Positions 16,491 through 25,593 are shown, counted from the first letter of the stretch. The stretch: DNA of 64,000 nt from Candidatus Zipacnadum vermilionense (GCA_029821755.1 JALGSV010000003.1:94130-158129), one strand, 5' to 3'. Translations and numbers: made by a program. Notes: generated by a model not told the origin, from the sequence alone.

Positions 16491-17822
16491 CTATCCCACT
16501 CCGTCCCGCGCCATCACCTCCGCATACCACTTCGCGCTGTCCTTCGGTATCCGCCTCAGGGTCGGGTAATCGCTGTATACAATCCCAAAACGCATGCTGA
16601 ACCCCGCGGCCCACTCGAAGTTGTCCATCAGGCTCCACAGGAAGTACCCCCGCACCGGCACCCCGTCCTGAATCGCCCGCCCCACCTGCTCCAGATGCGC
16701 CTGTAGGTAGGCGATCCGCTCCGGGTCATGCACCTCCCCGTCCGCGGCGATGACGTCGTTGTACGCCGCCCCGTTCTCCGTCAGGTACAGATCCTCGACC
16801 CCGTACTCCCGCGCGAGCCGCGTCATCATCTCGTAGTACCCCTCCGGGTAAATCTCCCACCCAAAGGCGGTCTTGGGCCCTGACCCGTAGCTGACCTTCA
16901 CGTCCAGGAACTCCCTCGGCGCCTGCTCGGCCATCTGCCGGAAGTAGTAATTCAGCCCCAGGAAGTCCAGCGGCGTGTTCGCCACCTGCATATCCCCCTC
17001 GCGCACCTCCGGCATCTGTGCCTCCAGCAGCGCATGGATGCCCTCCGGGTAAGCTCCCCGGAAGATCGGATCCAGCCACCAACGATTGAGCCACTGGTCG
17101 TACCGGTCCGCCGCGCCCGCGTCGGCCTCGCTGTCGGTGAGCGGCTGGATCGGCGCCAGATTCAGCGTAATCCCAATCTTCCCTGCCTGCCCGCTCTCCC
17201 GGAAGGCCTGTACCGCCCAGCCCGAGGCCAGGTGCAGATGGTGCGCCGCAGCCAGCGTCTCGGGCACGCTCTGATGCCCCGGCGCGAAGATCCCCTCCCG
17301 GTACCCCAGGTCCGCCACCACCCACGGCTCGTTAAGCGTGATCCAGTTCTGCAGCCGGTCTCCCAGCGCCTCGTAACACACCGAGGCATACTCCGCAAAA
17401 GCCTGCGCCGTATCCCGGCTCGGCCAGCCCCCTCGGTCCTGCAGCGCCTGCGGCAGGTCCCAGTGGTACAGTGTCGCAAAGGGGGTGATCCCCGCCTCCA
17501 GCAGTCCGTCCACCAGCCGGTTGTAGAAATCCAGCCCCCGCTGGTTGATCTCGCCCCGCCCCGTCGGGATGATCCGCGGCCAGGCCAGCGAAAATCGGTA
17601 CCCTTTCAGCCCCAGCTCCTGCATCAGGGCGATATCCTCCGCCCACTTGTGGTAATGGTCACAGGCCACATCACCGGTATCGTTATTCTTGACCTTCCCC
17701 GGGGTATGGCTAAACCGGTCCCAGATGGACTCCCCCTTCCCCTCTGCATGCGCCGCGCCCTCAACCTGGTACGAGGCCGTAGCACAACCCCACAGAAAGT
17801 CAGCCGGAAACTGTTTGGACAT
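16491..17822 (-). CDS. Family 1 glycoside hydrolase (beta-glucosidase type)
   Basis: 443 residues, the usual size for bacterial GH1. The N-terminal signature FPADFLWGCATASYQVEGA is present, the acid/base Glu165 lies in TLNEP and the nucleophile Glu349 in LTENG. It should hydrolyse beta-linked glucosides or galactosides with retention. No signal peptide, so cytosolic. GGGAGGTG precedes ATG. The PHP-domain gene is upstream on the same strand, separated by a GC hairpin (17851-17872). Confidence 0.95.
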   Translation of the reverse strand: MSKQFPADFLWGCATASYQVEGAAHAEGKGESIWDRFSHTPGKVKNNDTGDVACDHYHKWAEDIALMQELGLKGYRFSLAWPRIIPTGRGEINQRGLDFYNRLVDGLLEAGITPFATLYHWDLPQALQDRGGWPSRDTAQAFAEYASVCYEALGDRLQNWITLNEPWVVADLGYREGIFAPGHQSVPETLAAAHHLHLASGWAVQAFRESGQAGKIGITLNLAPIQPLTDSEADAGAADRYDQWLNRWWLDPIFRGAYPEGIHALLEAQMPEVREGDMQVANTPLDFLGLNYYFRQMAEQAPREFLDVKVSYGSGPKTAFGWEIYPEGYYEMMTRLAREYGVEDLYLTENGAAYNDVIAADGEVHDPERIAYLQAHLEQVGRAIQDGVPVRGYFLWSLMDNFEWAAGFSMRFGIVYSDYPTLRRIPKDSAKWYAEVMARDGVG

Positions 17823-17850
17823 CGCTCTGCACCTCCCGATAATCCGCGTG

Positions 17851-17872
17851 GCGCGGGCTTTCCAGCCCGCGC
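17851..17872. repeat. GC hairpin between the PHP and GH1 genes
   Basis: GCGCGGGCT (17851-17859) pairs perfectly with AGCCCGCGC (17864-17872). Its sequence is related to the GTAGGGCGCGGGCT element near 9317. No T-tract. Confidence 0.6.
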
Positions 17873-17914
17873 TCCCCGGGGACTGGCCTATCGCCTCCCG
17901 CCGCCCGCTCGCCG

Positions 17915-18676
17915 TTACCCCACCGCCCGCAATCTCCCCAAATCCACCAACTGCGACTTCTCCAGCCCCGTCACCTCAGTCAACTTCGCCACAAAGCCGA
18001 AGTTCCCCACCGCCGCCGCCGCGCGCGCTTCGCTGCCTACCACGAACTTGACCCCCTCCCGCGAGAAGGCCCGCACCACCGTCCCATACTCTTCCAGAAA
18101 CTCCTCTGGCGGCAGCTCCGGATACCACGACCAGATGGTATTGTTCAGCTCGAAGGCCACCTCCTCCTCGCGCATTACTCCGGCCAGCTCCTCCAGCAGC
18201 GCCGTGGGAAGCTGCCCCGGACTGAGCGCCGCCGAGAAGCGCCCCAGGTTGAACGGCGCTGATAGAACGTTCACGTGCGGCCGCCGGCAAGCCCGCACCA
18301 GTGCCTCCAGTAGGTTCTCCAGCAGCGTTTCCATCCGCACCGGCGTCGCCCGCGCCACCCCCTCCGTCAGCGGCGACAACCGCGCCAGCACCAGCGCGAA
18401 CTGCTGCCCGGCCTGCTCCGACAGGGTCAGCCGCCCCTGCGGATCCAGGATCGCGCACGAGGCTCCCGCTACCACCCGCACCGGACTTCCCTCCGCTGCC
18501 CGCGCATATGCCGCCAGCCGCGCGGGTGCCTGGCTCTCCTCTTGGTCGTAGTGATCGGTCAGCGCCACCGCCCGCAGCCCCGCCGCCTGCGCCGCACGCA
18601 CGCATTCCTCCGGGGCATCACTTCCCTGCCCCAGCGACGTATGCACATGCGCGTCGTAAGGAAAGTCGCGGATCAT
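17915..18676 (-). CDS. PHP-domain phosphoesterase (histidinol-phosphatase-like)
   Basis: 253 residues. The N-terminus has the PHP metal motif DAHVHTSLGQGSDAPEE and then ALTDHYD, the first His/Asp clusters of the fold. Later metal-ligand motifs are visible less clearly (NVLSAPFN and VVGSEAR), so the full trinuclear site is not proven. PHP proteins hydrolyse phosphate esters such as histidinol phosphate, or act as nucleases. No his genes are nearby, so the substrate is unknown. No clear ribosome binding site is seen before ATG 18676. Confidence 0.8.
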   Translation of the reverse strand: MIRDFPYDAHVHTSLGQGSDAPEECVRAAQAAGLRAVALTDHYDQEESQAPARLAAYARAAEGSPVRVVAGASCAILDPQGRLTLSEQAGQQFALVLARLSPLTEGVARATPVRMETLLENLLEALVRACRRPHVNVLSAPFNLGRFSAALSPGQLPTALLEELAGVMREEEVAFELNNTIWSWYPELPPEEFLEEYGTVVRAFSREGVKFVVGSEARAAAAVGNFGFVAKLTEVTGLEKSQLVDLGRLRAVG

Positions 18677-18884
18677 GGTTGGATGGTCAGCGTCACCGGC
18701 CCGCGTGGTGCGGACCTTCTATCCCGCGCGCCGCTCGCGGACCGGTTCCGGGGGGCCCCATGGGTGGCTGCATGCGGCGCCGTTCGCCGCCTGCGGACCT
18801 GAGGCCGCAACTGGTCTCAGCCCCTCCGGCCCTTGTCTGGATCTATCTTGAGAGTAACGGACCCTTCCCCCTCCTCCCGCAACC

Positions 18885-18915
18885 TTGACAGTAGGGGGTA
18901 CTAGCAGCGTACAAT
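18885..18915 (+). promoter_or_regulatory. Promoter of the SpoIIE-type phosphatase gene
   Basis: -35 TTGACA (18885-18890), a long 19-nt spacer, -10 TACAAT (18910-18915). A near-perfect Shine-Dalgarno AGGAGGTGA follows at 18945-18953. Confidence 0.6.
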
Positions 18916-18958
18916 CCTTGTGATTGTGCGCTACCGATGCGGAAGGAGGTGACGCCGT

Positions 18959-20272
18959 TTGAGGACCAAGAGATCGGACTTCCCCCGTCCCGCCACTCGC
19001 TTCCTGGAACAACAGACTGACCTGTTCTCCGCCCTCCTGCGGCTTGCCTTCCTGGTCGCCTTCCTGGGCACCACCGTTCTCTCCAGCGTCCCCATGCGCC
19101 AGGAGTGGCCGGTCCGCGTCATCATCATCATCGCGAGTCTCTTCACCTCGGTGGTGTTCTTCTGCTACTTCCGCCGCCGCCCCTTGCACTGGCAGCGCTG
19201 GATTTCCCTGCCCCTGGACATCGCCTTGGTTAGCGGCGCCCTCTACACCGCCGGCGACACCTACTGGGGCGCGCTCTTCCAGGTCTACTACCTGATCGTC
19301 CTGGAGGGCGCCATTTGGGCCCAGGTCCCCGGCGCCATTACCACCGCCCTGAGCGCCATCCTCGGCTATATCTTGGTACTCGTCGCCACCCTCCCCACGG
19401 GCACCGACGTCGTGCACTTCATCGTCCACGAGCCTACTGGCCTGCCCTTTCTCGGCATCCCCTTCCTTATCACCGTCGCTGTGGTCGCCGGCTACCTGGC
19501 CCAGTCCCGCGAGGAGGAGCAGGAGCAGATCGCCCGCATCCGCAACGAGATGCTTCTGGCCCGCACCCTCCAGGATGTCATGCTCCCGCCCCACCCGCCC
19601 ACCATCCCCGGCTGGGGTGTCGGCCTGCGCCTGCAGCCTGCCCTGGAGGTCGGCGGCGACCTGTACATGCTCGAGCGCCTTCCCACCGGCAATTACCTGG
19701 TCTGCCTGGGCGACATGGCCGGCAAGTCCATCTACGCCATGATCTACCTCGCCCTCATTGTCTCTCACATCCGCTCGGCGGCCCGGGATGGCCTCGCCCC
19801 TCGCGCCATCGCCTTCCAGGTCAACCGCCAGGTCTACGGCATGATGGCGCCGGAGACCTATGCCGCCCTCTTCATCGGCCTACTCAACCCCGATACCGGC
19901 GTTCTTACCTTCGTCAACTGCGGCCATCCTCCTCCCCTGGTGCTTTCCGTGGAGCATGGTCGGATGGCGACTTTGGGAACCGGGGGAATCGTCATCGGGG
20001 CGATGCGGGAACCGGATTACGTCCAGCAGATGCGCACCATCGAGCCCGGGGAGGTACTGGTGGCGTACACTGACGGCCTGAGCGAGGCCCGCAACCAGTA
20101 TGGGGAGGAATTCCAGGACACACGCCTTGCCAACGCGGGTCTCACCGCGCTGCACCAGGGGGCCAAACCCCAGGAGATAGTCCAGCGGCTTCTCGAGGCC
20201 GCCCGCCGCTGGGCCGCCCACCCCCGCAGCGACGACGCGACCTGCCTGGTGCTGCAAAGGGGCAAAGAGTAG
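18959..20272 (+). CDS. Membrane-bound PP2C/SpoIIE-type serine phosphatase (RsbU-like)
   Basis: 437 residues from TTG 18959, fixed by AGGAGGTGA just upstream. Five or six membrane helices (about residues 25-185) lead through a short coiled coil (REEEQEQIARIRNEM) into a SpoIIE phosphatase domain (about 205-435). Metal-site motifs are intact: VGGDLY, LGDMAGKS, YTDGLSEARN and SDDATCLV. Such enzymes dephosphorylate an anti-sigma antagonist (STAS protein) to switch a stress sigma factor or another partner. No STAS or anti-sigma kinase gene is in the window, so its target is elsewhere. Confidence 0.9.
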   Translation: MRTKRSDFPRPATRFLEQQTDLFSALLRLAFLVAFLGTTVLSSVPMRQEWPVRVIIIIASLFTSVVFFCYFRRRPLHWQRWISLPLDIALVSGALYTAGDTYWGALFQVYYLIVLEGAIWAQVPGAITTALSAILGYILVLVATLPTGTDVVHFIVHEPTGLPFLGIPFLITVAVVAGYLAQSREEEQEQIARIRNEMLLARTLQDVMLPPHPPTIPGWGVGLRLQPALEVGGDLYMLERLPTGNYLVCLGDMAGKSIYAMIYLALIVSHIRSAARDGLAPRAIAFQVNRQVYGMMAPETYAALFIGLLNPDTGVLTFVNCGHPPPLVLSVEHGRMATLGTGGIVIGAMREPDYVQQMRTIEPGEVLVAYTDGLSEARNQYGEEFQDTRLANAGLTALHQGAKPQEIVQRLLEAARRWAAHPRSDDATCLVLQRGKE

Positions 20273-20294
20273 GGGGGGTGTAGGGGTTAACAGT

Positions 20295-20322
20295 GAGCGG
20301 CGGTCCATCGCGACCGCCGCTC
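20295..20322. terminator. Hairpin between convergent phosphatase and lexA genes
   Basis: GAGCGGCGGTC (20295-20305) pairs perfectly with GACCGCCGCTC (20312-20322) around six bases. No clear U-run on either side. Its position 23 bases after one stop and 28 before the other suggests shared termination. Confidence 0.55.
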
Positions 20323-20349
20323 GAGGCCCACCCCTCCTGTGCGCGGGGG

Positions 20350-20964
20350 CTACCGTATCGTCCTCACCACTCCGACCACCTTCCCCAGCACCCCCATCTC
20401 CGTGGCCCGGATCGGTTCCATGGTGACGTTCTCCGGCCGCAGCTCGATGTAGCCCTCGCGCCGGAACATCCGCTTGACCGTCGCCTCATCCTCGAGCAGC
20501 GCCACCACGATATCGCCGTCGTCCGCCGTTTTCTGCTGGTTGACGATCACGTAGTCCTGGTCGAAGATCCCCGCGTCAATCATGCTGTCGCCCTGCACCC
20601 GGAGCATGAACAACTGCGGTCCGCTGAACAGGTCCTGCGGCAAAGCCAGGTAGCCTTCCAGGTTCTCCGTGGCCAACAGCGGCGTACCCGCCGCCACCCG
20701 CCCCACCAGCGGCACTAGCTGCGTCTTTTGCGCCGGCGGCATGTGCTCCTCGGTCGGACGCAGCGCCCGATTCCGGTCCGCCGCCCGCTCAATGTACCCC
20801 ATCGCCTCCAGCTTGCGCAGGTGATGCAGCACGGTAGACGGCGATTTGTATCCCAGCGCATCCGCTATCTCCCGCATGGTCGGCGGGTACCCCTCTTCGC
20901 TGGTCGCCTTCAGAATGTAGTCGAATATCTGCTGTCGCCGTCCCTTGAGCTCTGTGCTGGCCAT
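20350..20964 (-). CDS. lexA: LexA repressor, SOS regulator
   Basis: 204 residues from the ATG at 20964; the longer frame would begin inside the promoter. The N-terminal winged helix has GYPPTMREIADALGYKSPSTVLHHLRKLEAMGYI. The S24 autoprotease part has the cleavage site Ala92-Gly93 (VAAGTP), Ser127 (QGDSM) and Lys164 (ATVKR). On RecA-stimulated self-cleavage it releases SOS genes. Alone here, without a UvrX or SulA-like partner. The promoter and a candidate autoregulatory operator are at 20989-21025. Confidence 0.96.
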   Translation of the reverse strand: MASTELKGRRQQIFDYILKATSEEGYPPTMREIADALGYKSPSTVLHHLRKLEAMGYIERAADRNRALRPTEEHMPPAQKTQLVPLVGRVAAGTPLLATENLEGYLALPQDLFSGPQLFMLRVQGDSMIDAGIFDQDYVIVNQQKTADDGDIVVALLEDEATVKRMFRREGYIELRPENVTMEPIRATEMGVLGKVVGVVRTIR

Positions 20965-20988
20965 AGTTGGTCTCCTTGCCCTCAGTCG

Positions 20989-21025
20989 ATATGTACCATA
21001 TAGCACATTTGTATTAGTATGTCAA
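20989..21025 (-). promoter_or_regulatory. lexA promoter with candidate LexA operator
   Basis: -35 TTGACA (21020-21025), 17-nt spacer and -10 TATATG (20997-21002) on the minus strand. Over the -10 lies a perfect inverted repeat ATATG-N3-CATAT (20989-21001). It resembles neither the Gram-positive nor the E. coli SOS box, so calling it the LexA site is inference from its position. Confidence 0.6.
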
Positions 21026-21259
21026 GAGGGCAAACCCACGTGCGTGGCGATCCGGGGCCATATCGCCTCCCACGCCTCCACTCCCCACTCCTCACGTTAC
21101 ATCCCTAGAAGGAATCCACCACTCCTTTGCCGAATTCCCCCTCCATCCGCTCCAATCCGCGCGTCACAGGAGTGAGGTCCCCTGCCCGCCCCGGACTCTT
21201 CTGCTTCTCGATCCAGCGGCAGCGGCGCACCGCGCAATGGGATCGTCATTGCCGAGAAT

Positions 21260-22144
21260 TTGGCGCGCCTGGACGAAATCCCCCTCTCCTGGCTCCGTGA
21301 CCAGGGGATGGACTTCATCGTCATCAGTTGCCCCGAAGACGAGGCCCGCTGGGAGGCCGAGCGTCTGGCCGCCTTCACTCGCGCCGCCGCCCACGCCGGC
21401 CTGGACCGCTACCTCGCCCCCACCGGCTACGGCAAGGTCCTCGACCCCGACCCCGCCATTCCCAGCCTCTACCTACACACCCATCCCCAGACCCTGCAGG
21501 TAGACAGTCGCGGCCGCCGCTGCGCGAAGGCCTGCCCCAACGACCCCCGCTTTCTCGAGTGGTTCGCCGGTAGCATGCGCACACTGGCCTGGATGGTCGA
21601 GGCGCGCGGCTTCGTCTGGGACGCCCCCAGCTTCTACCACAGCCGCGGCGTCTGGGCCTGCCGCTGCTCGTACTGCCAGCGCCTGTTCAGCGCCGCTGCC
21701 GGCCAGCCTCTCCCTCGCTCTCTTACCCCGGAGGTCCTCGACTTCCGCCGCCGGAGCCTCAGCCTCTTCCTCCTCGCTGCGGCCGCCGCCATCCAGTCGG
21801 TGGACCGTCGCCTGCAGTCCGTCGTCGCCCCTCCGCCGCCGCTTGACCCCAGCACCAGCACCACCGGCGCCGATGACTGGCGCCAGCTCGCCGCCAACGC
21901 CGGCATGGAGTCTTTAGCCCTGGTCGTTACCCCCGAGGGCCGGGGCTATCGCCTCCCCGAGTCGGACCTTCTCCAACCCCACAGCCAGGCCGCCGCCGCC
22001 GAGGGCAAGCCTCTCTGGCTCTGGCTGGCCACCGAACAACTCCACCCCGAGCTAGTCCACGAGGGCCGGATCCTGGCCCGGCAACTGGGTGCCGAGGCGG
22101 TGGTCTGGTCGGACTACGAGGGGTTCCGTCGGCGGAAGGGGTAA
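21260..22144 (+). CDS. Putative glycosidase-like TIM-barrel protein, function unknown
   Basis: 294 residues from TTG 21260. The open frame extends in phase back to 21176 without ATG, GTG or TTG, so the true N-terminus is uncertain. Sequence: an early MDFIVISCPEDE strand, HTHPQTLQVDSRGRRCAKACPNDPRF, then FVWDAPSF and WACRCSYCQRLF, a C-x-C-x2-C cluster. The layout of 'WD/DEP' followed by a Cys cluster recalls uncharacterised glycosidase-like TIM barrels of environmental bacteria. That assignment is a resemblance only. It is convergent with the sulfatase across a palindromic element. Confidence 0.65.
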   Translation: MARLDEIPLSWLRDQGMDFIVISCPEDEARWEAERLAAFTRAAAHAGLDRYLAPTGYGKVLDPDPAIPSLYLHTHPQTLQVDSRGRRCAKACPNDPRFLEWFAGSMRTLAWMVEARGFVWDAPSFYHSRGVWACRCSYCQRLFSAAAGQPLPRSLTPEVLDFRRRSLSLFLLAAAAAIQSVDRRLQSVVAPPPPLDPSTSTTGADDWRQLAANAGMESLALVVTPEGRGYRLPESDLLQPHSQAAAAEGKPLWLWLATEQLHPELVHEGRILARQLGAEAVVWSDYEGFRRRKG

Positions 22145-22151
22145 CCCTCCC

Positions 22152-22353
22152 CGGAGGGGCCGTGTCGAGTCGCGATTGCGCAGCAATCGCCAGGAGGCCG
22201 ACCCCCGCCCTGAGGCCCACGCCGTCGCAGCGCAGTAGGAGGGCCAGTCACCATATACGCTCTCCCTTCCGTCGACACGCGGGGGGGGCGTATGGTCCCA
22301 GGGCCGGCCTTCTTGCGGTCGCTCTGCGGCCGCAACTCGACACGGCCCCTCCG
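22152..22353. repeat. 202-bp nested palindromic element between convergent genes
   Basis: Terminal 19-bp perfect inverted repeats (22152-22170 and 22335-22353, core GGGGCCGTGTCGAGT) bound the element. Inside are a perfect hairpin, GCGATTGC (22172-22179) with GCAATCGC (22183-22190), and an imperfect pair ACCATATACGC/GCGTATGGT. No coding sequence or target-site duplication is seen. MITE-like or a large termination structure. Confidence 0.65.
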
Positions 22354-22356
22354 CGA

Positions 22357-23700
22357 TCACACCCCCACGATCTCCGCCTCCCCCTCCCCTGCCTCCGCCA
22401 TCCTTCGCTTAAGCCTCCCTGCCAACTCGGCCCGCACCGCGGCATGTGCCGGATCGTCCGCCAGGTTGTTGCGCTCGTGGGGGTCCGCCTGCAGGTCGTA
22501 GAGGTTCTCCTCCACGTACACCTTACTCGCCGAGCGATTCCAGCCGTCCCGCGGAAGGTCACCCGGCGCCTGCACCGAGTACTTCCAGCGCTCCGTACGG
22601 ATGGCCCGCCCCACCTGCGACTCGCTGATCTGCAGGAAGACCTCCCCAGGCCAATCCTCCGCCCCGGCCAGCGCCTCCTGCAACGCCCGTCCCCCCATGC
22701 TCCCCGGCGGCGTCACCCCAGCCGCCTGCAGAATCGTCGGCGGCACATCCATCAGACTCACTAGCTCCCGTACCACCTGCCCGCCTCGGAACCCCGGCCC
22801 GCAGGCCACTAGCGGAATCCGGATGCAGCCCTCGTGGCACGACCGCTTGTACTCCGCGTTGCGCGTCTTGAAGTGACAGCCGTGATCGCTGGAGTACAGC
22901 AGCAGCGTGTCGTCGCTCCTCCCCAGTCGCTCCAGCTCCGCCCGCAGCCGCCCCAGGTTCGCATCCAGCGCCGCGCAGCACCCCAGATAATCCGGGTACT
23001 GCTCCTGCCAGTCCCCCTCCGTCCCCACCAGATCCCCCGGGACGTCGTAATCCCCAAACCGCTGCCGTGACCCCACCGGCCCCTCGAAGCGCTCGTGGTC
23101 GTTCTGATGGTGAGGTTCGATGAAGGAGACAAACAGGAAGAAGGGCCTATCGCCGCGTCGCGTCTGCAGGTATTCGATCGCCCAGTCCCCTAACGCCTCC
23201 ACTCGGTAGCGCCCTGGCGGGAAGTCCCGCTGTCGCATCTCCCCGTCGAACATGTGCCCGTCGTAGCCGTGCGAAGTGAACTCCAGCACGTCCGAGGCTA
23301 GCCAGAAATCTCGGTACCCGCCGCGGTACTCCGGCGGCACCGCCACCGTCTCGAAGTTGACGTCCCTCTCCCCCAGCCCCCGTGTAGAGGCCAGGTGCCA
23401 CTTCCCCAGGTACCCTACCTCATACCCGGCCTCGCTCAGCCAGTGCGCCAGCGTCTTCTCGTCCCGTGGCAGGCCGATGGCGTTGCGATAACATCCCGTC
23501 TGGGTCGCCCACTTCCCCGTCTGCAGGCAGGCCCGGGCCGGCCCGCAGACCGGCTGGCAGGTGAAGGCATGCTCAAACCGCACCCCTTCCTCGGCCATGC
23601 GGTCCAGGTGCGGCGTAATCGGCAGCCGCTGCCCGTAGCACCCCGCGGTATCCCAACGCTGCTGGTCGCTGAAGAAGACGATCACATTCGGAGGGTTCAT
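22357..23700 (-). CDS. Sulfatase (formylglycine-dependent)
   Basis: 447 residues from the ATG at 23700. The N-terminal NVIVFFSDQQRWDTAGCYG gives the first metal Asp. The sulfatase signature C-x-P-x-R is CGPAR, with Cys52 as the residue converted to formylglycine. YLGKWHL and SSDHG supply further metal and substrate contacts, and a C-terminal sulfatase-tail region (NLYDLQADPHERNNLADDP) is present. It should hydrolyse a sulfate ester, probably on a polysaccharide. No signal peptide is visible, unlike many polysaccharide sulfatases. No maturase gene is in the window. Confidence 0.93.
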   Translation of the reverse strand: MNPPNVIVFFSDQQRWDTAGCYGQRLPITPHLDRMAEEGVRFEHAFTCQPVCGPARACLQTGKWATQTGCYRNAIGLPRDEKTLAHWLSEAGYEVGYLGKWHLASTRGLGERDVNFETVAVPPEYRGGYRDFWLASDVLEFTSHGYDGHMFDGEMRQRDFPPGRYRVEALGDWAIEYLQTRRGDRPFFLFVSFIEPHHQNDHERFEGPVGSRQRFGDYDVPGDLVGTEGDWQEQYPDYLGCCAALDANLGRLRAELERLGRSDDTLLLYSSDHGCHFKTRNAEYKRSCHEGCIRIPLVACGPGFRGGQVVRELVSLMDVPPTILQAAGVTPPGSMGGRALQEALAGAEDWPGEVFLQISESQVGRAIRTERWKYSVQAPGDLPRDGWNRSASKVYVEENLYDLQADPHERNNLADDPAHAAVRAELAGRLKRRMAEAGEGEAEIVGV

Positions 23701-23881
23701 TAGGAGGCGTTCCGTCAACGAGTCGGGGATTTCCGCCCGTGCCCACAGGGAGGGGCCGCATGCGTAGCTCGCGCGCCCCACGCACGAGACGTGAGTTCGC
23801 GTGCGAGCTCGGCCCAGGCCCCCGGCTGCTCCGTTTTCCCCTCCTCTGCCCGGGCGGGGGCCAGGAGGTGAGGCTCCCCCC

Positions 23882-25540
23882 CTACCTCGTCAGCCCAATA
23901 ATCACACCCACACCCCACAGCAGATCCCGTAGCGTGGCCAGCGTCTTCCCGCGCTCACCCAGACTCGGGACGTAAAGGATATCCCCCGGCTGCAACTTCA
24001 CATTCTCGGGGGCCTCCCCCCGCTTGAGCGCCCCGAAGGGTACCGGGATGGCCTCGCTCTCGCCGTCCGCCATGGTGCGCACGATCTGGATCGCGTTGTC
24101 GTTGGCCCGCGGCCCCAGGCCCCCAGCATCGCTCAGTGCTTCCAGCACCGTCAGCTTCGGGTCCCACGGCAGCTTCCCTTGCCGCCCCACTGTGCCGAAG
24201 ACGTACACCACCGATTTCTCCGGCACCATCACCACATCGTCCGGCTCCAGGGTGAGGTTCTTGTCCAGCGCGCCCTGCATGACCGCGTCCAGGTCCACGA
24301 CCATCCGCTGTTCGCCCCGGTACACTGCTACCCGCGACAGGTCCGACTGCAACGTCGTCCCCGCCGCCGTCACGATCCGCAGCACGTCCCGCTGCTTGAC
24401 GTTCGCCAGCTCCTGCACTCCCGGCCACTGCACCGCTCCCACCACCAGCAGGTTCGTCGGCGCCATCTCCGGCAGCAGCAGCACATCGCCCGCTGCCAGC
24501 TTGATGTTCTGTGATAGGTCGCCCTTCTCCCACAGGGCCTTCAGGTCTACCCCTCGCGCCTTCCCGTTCGATGAGACCACCTGCGCCCTGGCCAGGTCGG
24601 CCTTAGGCGTAAAACTCCCCGCCTGCGCCAGTGCCTCCAGCACCGTCACCGGATCGGTGCTACGGAAGGACAGCGGACGCATGACCTCCCCCACCACCGA
24701 AATGTTCTCCGCCTCCTGTACTACCAGGGCATCCCCCGCCGCCAGTATCACATTCTGTCCGGTCTCGCCGCGCTTGAGCAGTGCCTCCAAGTTCACTACC
24801 GTGGTCTCGCCATCCTCATGCACCAGCATGGCGTTGACCAGCGAGGCATCCTTGGTTAAGCCGCCCCCCACTCGCGCCAGCGCGTCCAGCACGCTAACCT
24901 TCGCCCCCAGGGGCAGCACCGTACTCCCGGGCGTGTTGACCTGCCCCAGCACCGCGATCCGGTCCTCCAAGCGCGGCACGCGGACGACATCCCCGTATCG
25001 CACCTTCTCCGGCGCCGCCACCGCCACCGCCTCCCCCGTCCGCAGCCCGCTCAGGTCCAGCGTGACCGTTGGCCGCCCCGGATGAGTAAGCTGCACCTGC
25101 CGCAAGTCGCTGTTGTCGGTAGTACCTGCCGCCGCCAGCGCATCCAGCACTGAGGCCCCAAAGGGGAGCAGCAGCGGCCCTTGCGTGGCCACGTACCCCA
25201 GCACATAGACCTTGCGCCCGGATTGCACCTCATTGAGGCCTACGGTCACATGGGGAGAGCGGAGGATAACGCGCAGCTTCTGGGTGAGCACCTGCTGCGC
25301 CTGGGAGAGGGTCAGGTCGCCCACGGTGACCTGGCCGATGAGGGGCATAACGAGGCTTCCGGCGGGACCCACGGGGTAGGTCTTGGACAGATCCGTCTCC
25401 CCGAAGACCTGCACCTCCAGGGCGTCGCCGGGACTGATGACGTAATCCGGCCCGATCATCTGGGCGGCGCAGAAACCAGCCCCCCACGCACAGAGCAGTA
25501 GTGCGATGGTAACAGCGAAGAAAGCTCTAAGAGTGGCCAT
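23882..25540 (-). CDS. Polysaccharide export protein with multiple SLBB domains (Wza-like)
   Basis: 552 residues. A signal peptide (ALLLCAWGAGFCAAQ) precedes a Poly_export domain (DYVISPGDALEVQVFGETDLSKTYPV) and then at least five SLBB repeats (about residues 105-520), seen as recurring GD.L.V/P..  and VLDALA.AGG cores. A basic end with one hydrophobic segment (LLWGVGVIIGLTR) closes it. It probably forms the outer-envelope channel or periplasmic collar for exopolysaccharide export, working with the tyrosine autokinase at 1488-3710. CAGGAG precedes ATG. Promoter at 25594-25622. Confidence 0.88.
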   Translation of the reverse strand: MATLRAFFAVTIALLLCAWGAGFCAAQMIGPDYVISPGDALEVQVFGETDLSKTYPVGPAGSLVMPLIGQVTVGDLTLSQAQQVLTQKLRVILRSPHVTVGLNEVQSGRKVYVLGYVATQGPLLLPFGASVLDALAAAGTTDNSDLRQVQLTHPGRPTVTLDLSGLRTGEAVAVAAPEKVRYGDVVRVPRLEDRIAVLGQVNTPGSTVLPLGAKVSVLDALARVGGGLTKDASLVNAMLVHEDGETTVVNLEALLKRGETGQNVILAAGDALVVQEAENISVVGEVMRPLSFRSTDPVTVLEALAQAGSFTPKADLARAQVVSSNGKARGVDLKALWEKGDLSQNIKLAAGDVLLLPEMAPTNLLVVGAVQWPGVQELANVKQRDVLRIVTAAGTTLQSDLSRVAVYRGEQRMVVDLDAVMQGALDKNLTLEPDDVVMVPEKSVVYVFGTVGRQGKLPWDPKLTVLEALSDAGGLGPRANDNAIQIVRTMADGESEAIPVPFGALKRGEAPENVKLQPGDILYVPSLGERGKTLATLRDLLWGVGVIIGLTR

Positions 25541-25593
25541 AAAGGGCTCCTGATCGGTATGGGTCCAACCCCATCGCCCCCCCTGACGCTCCC

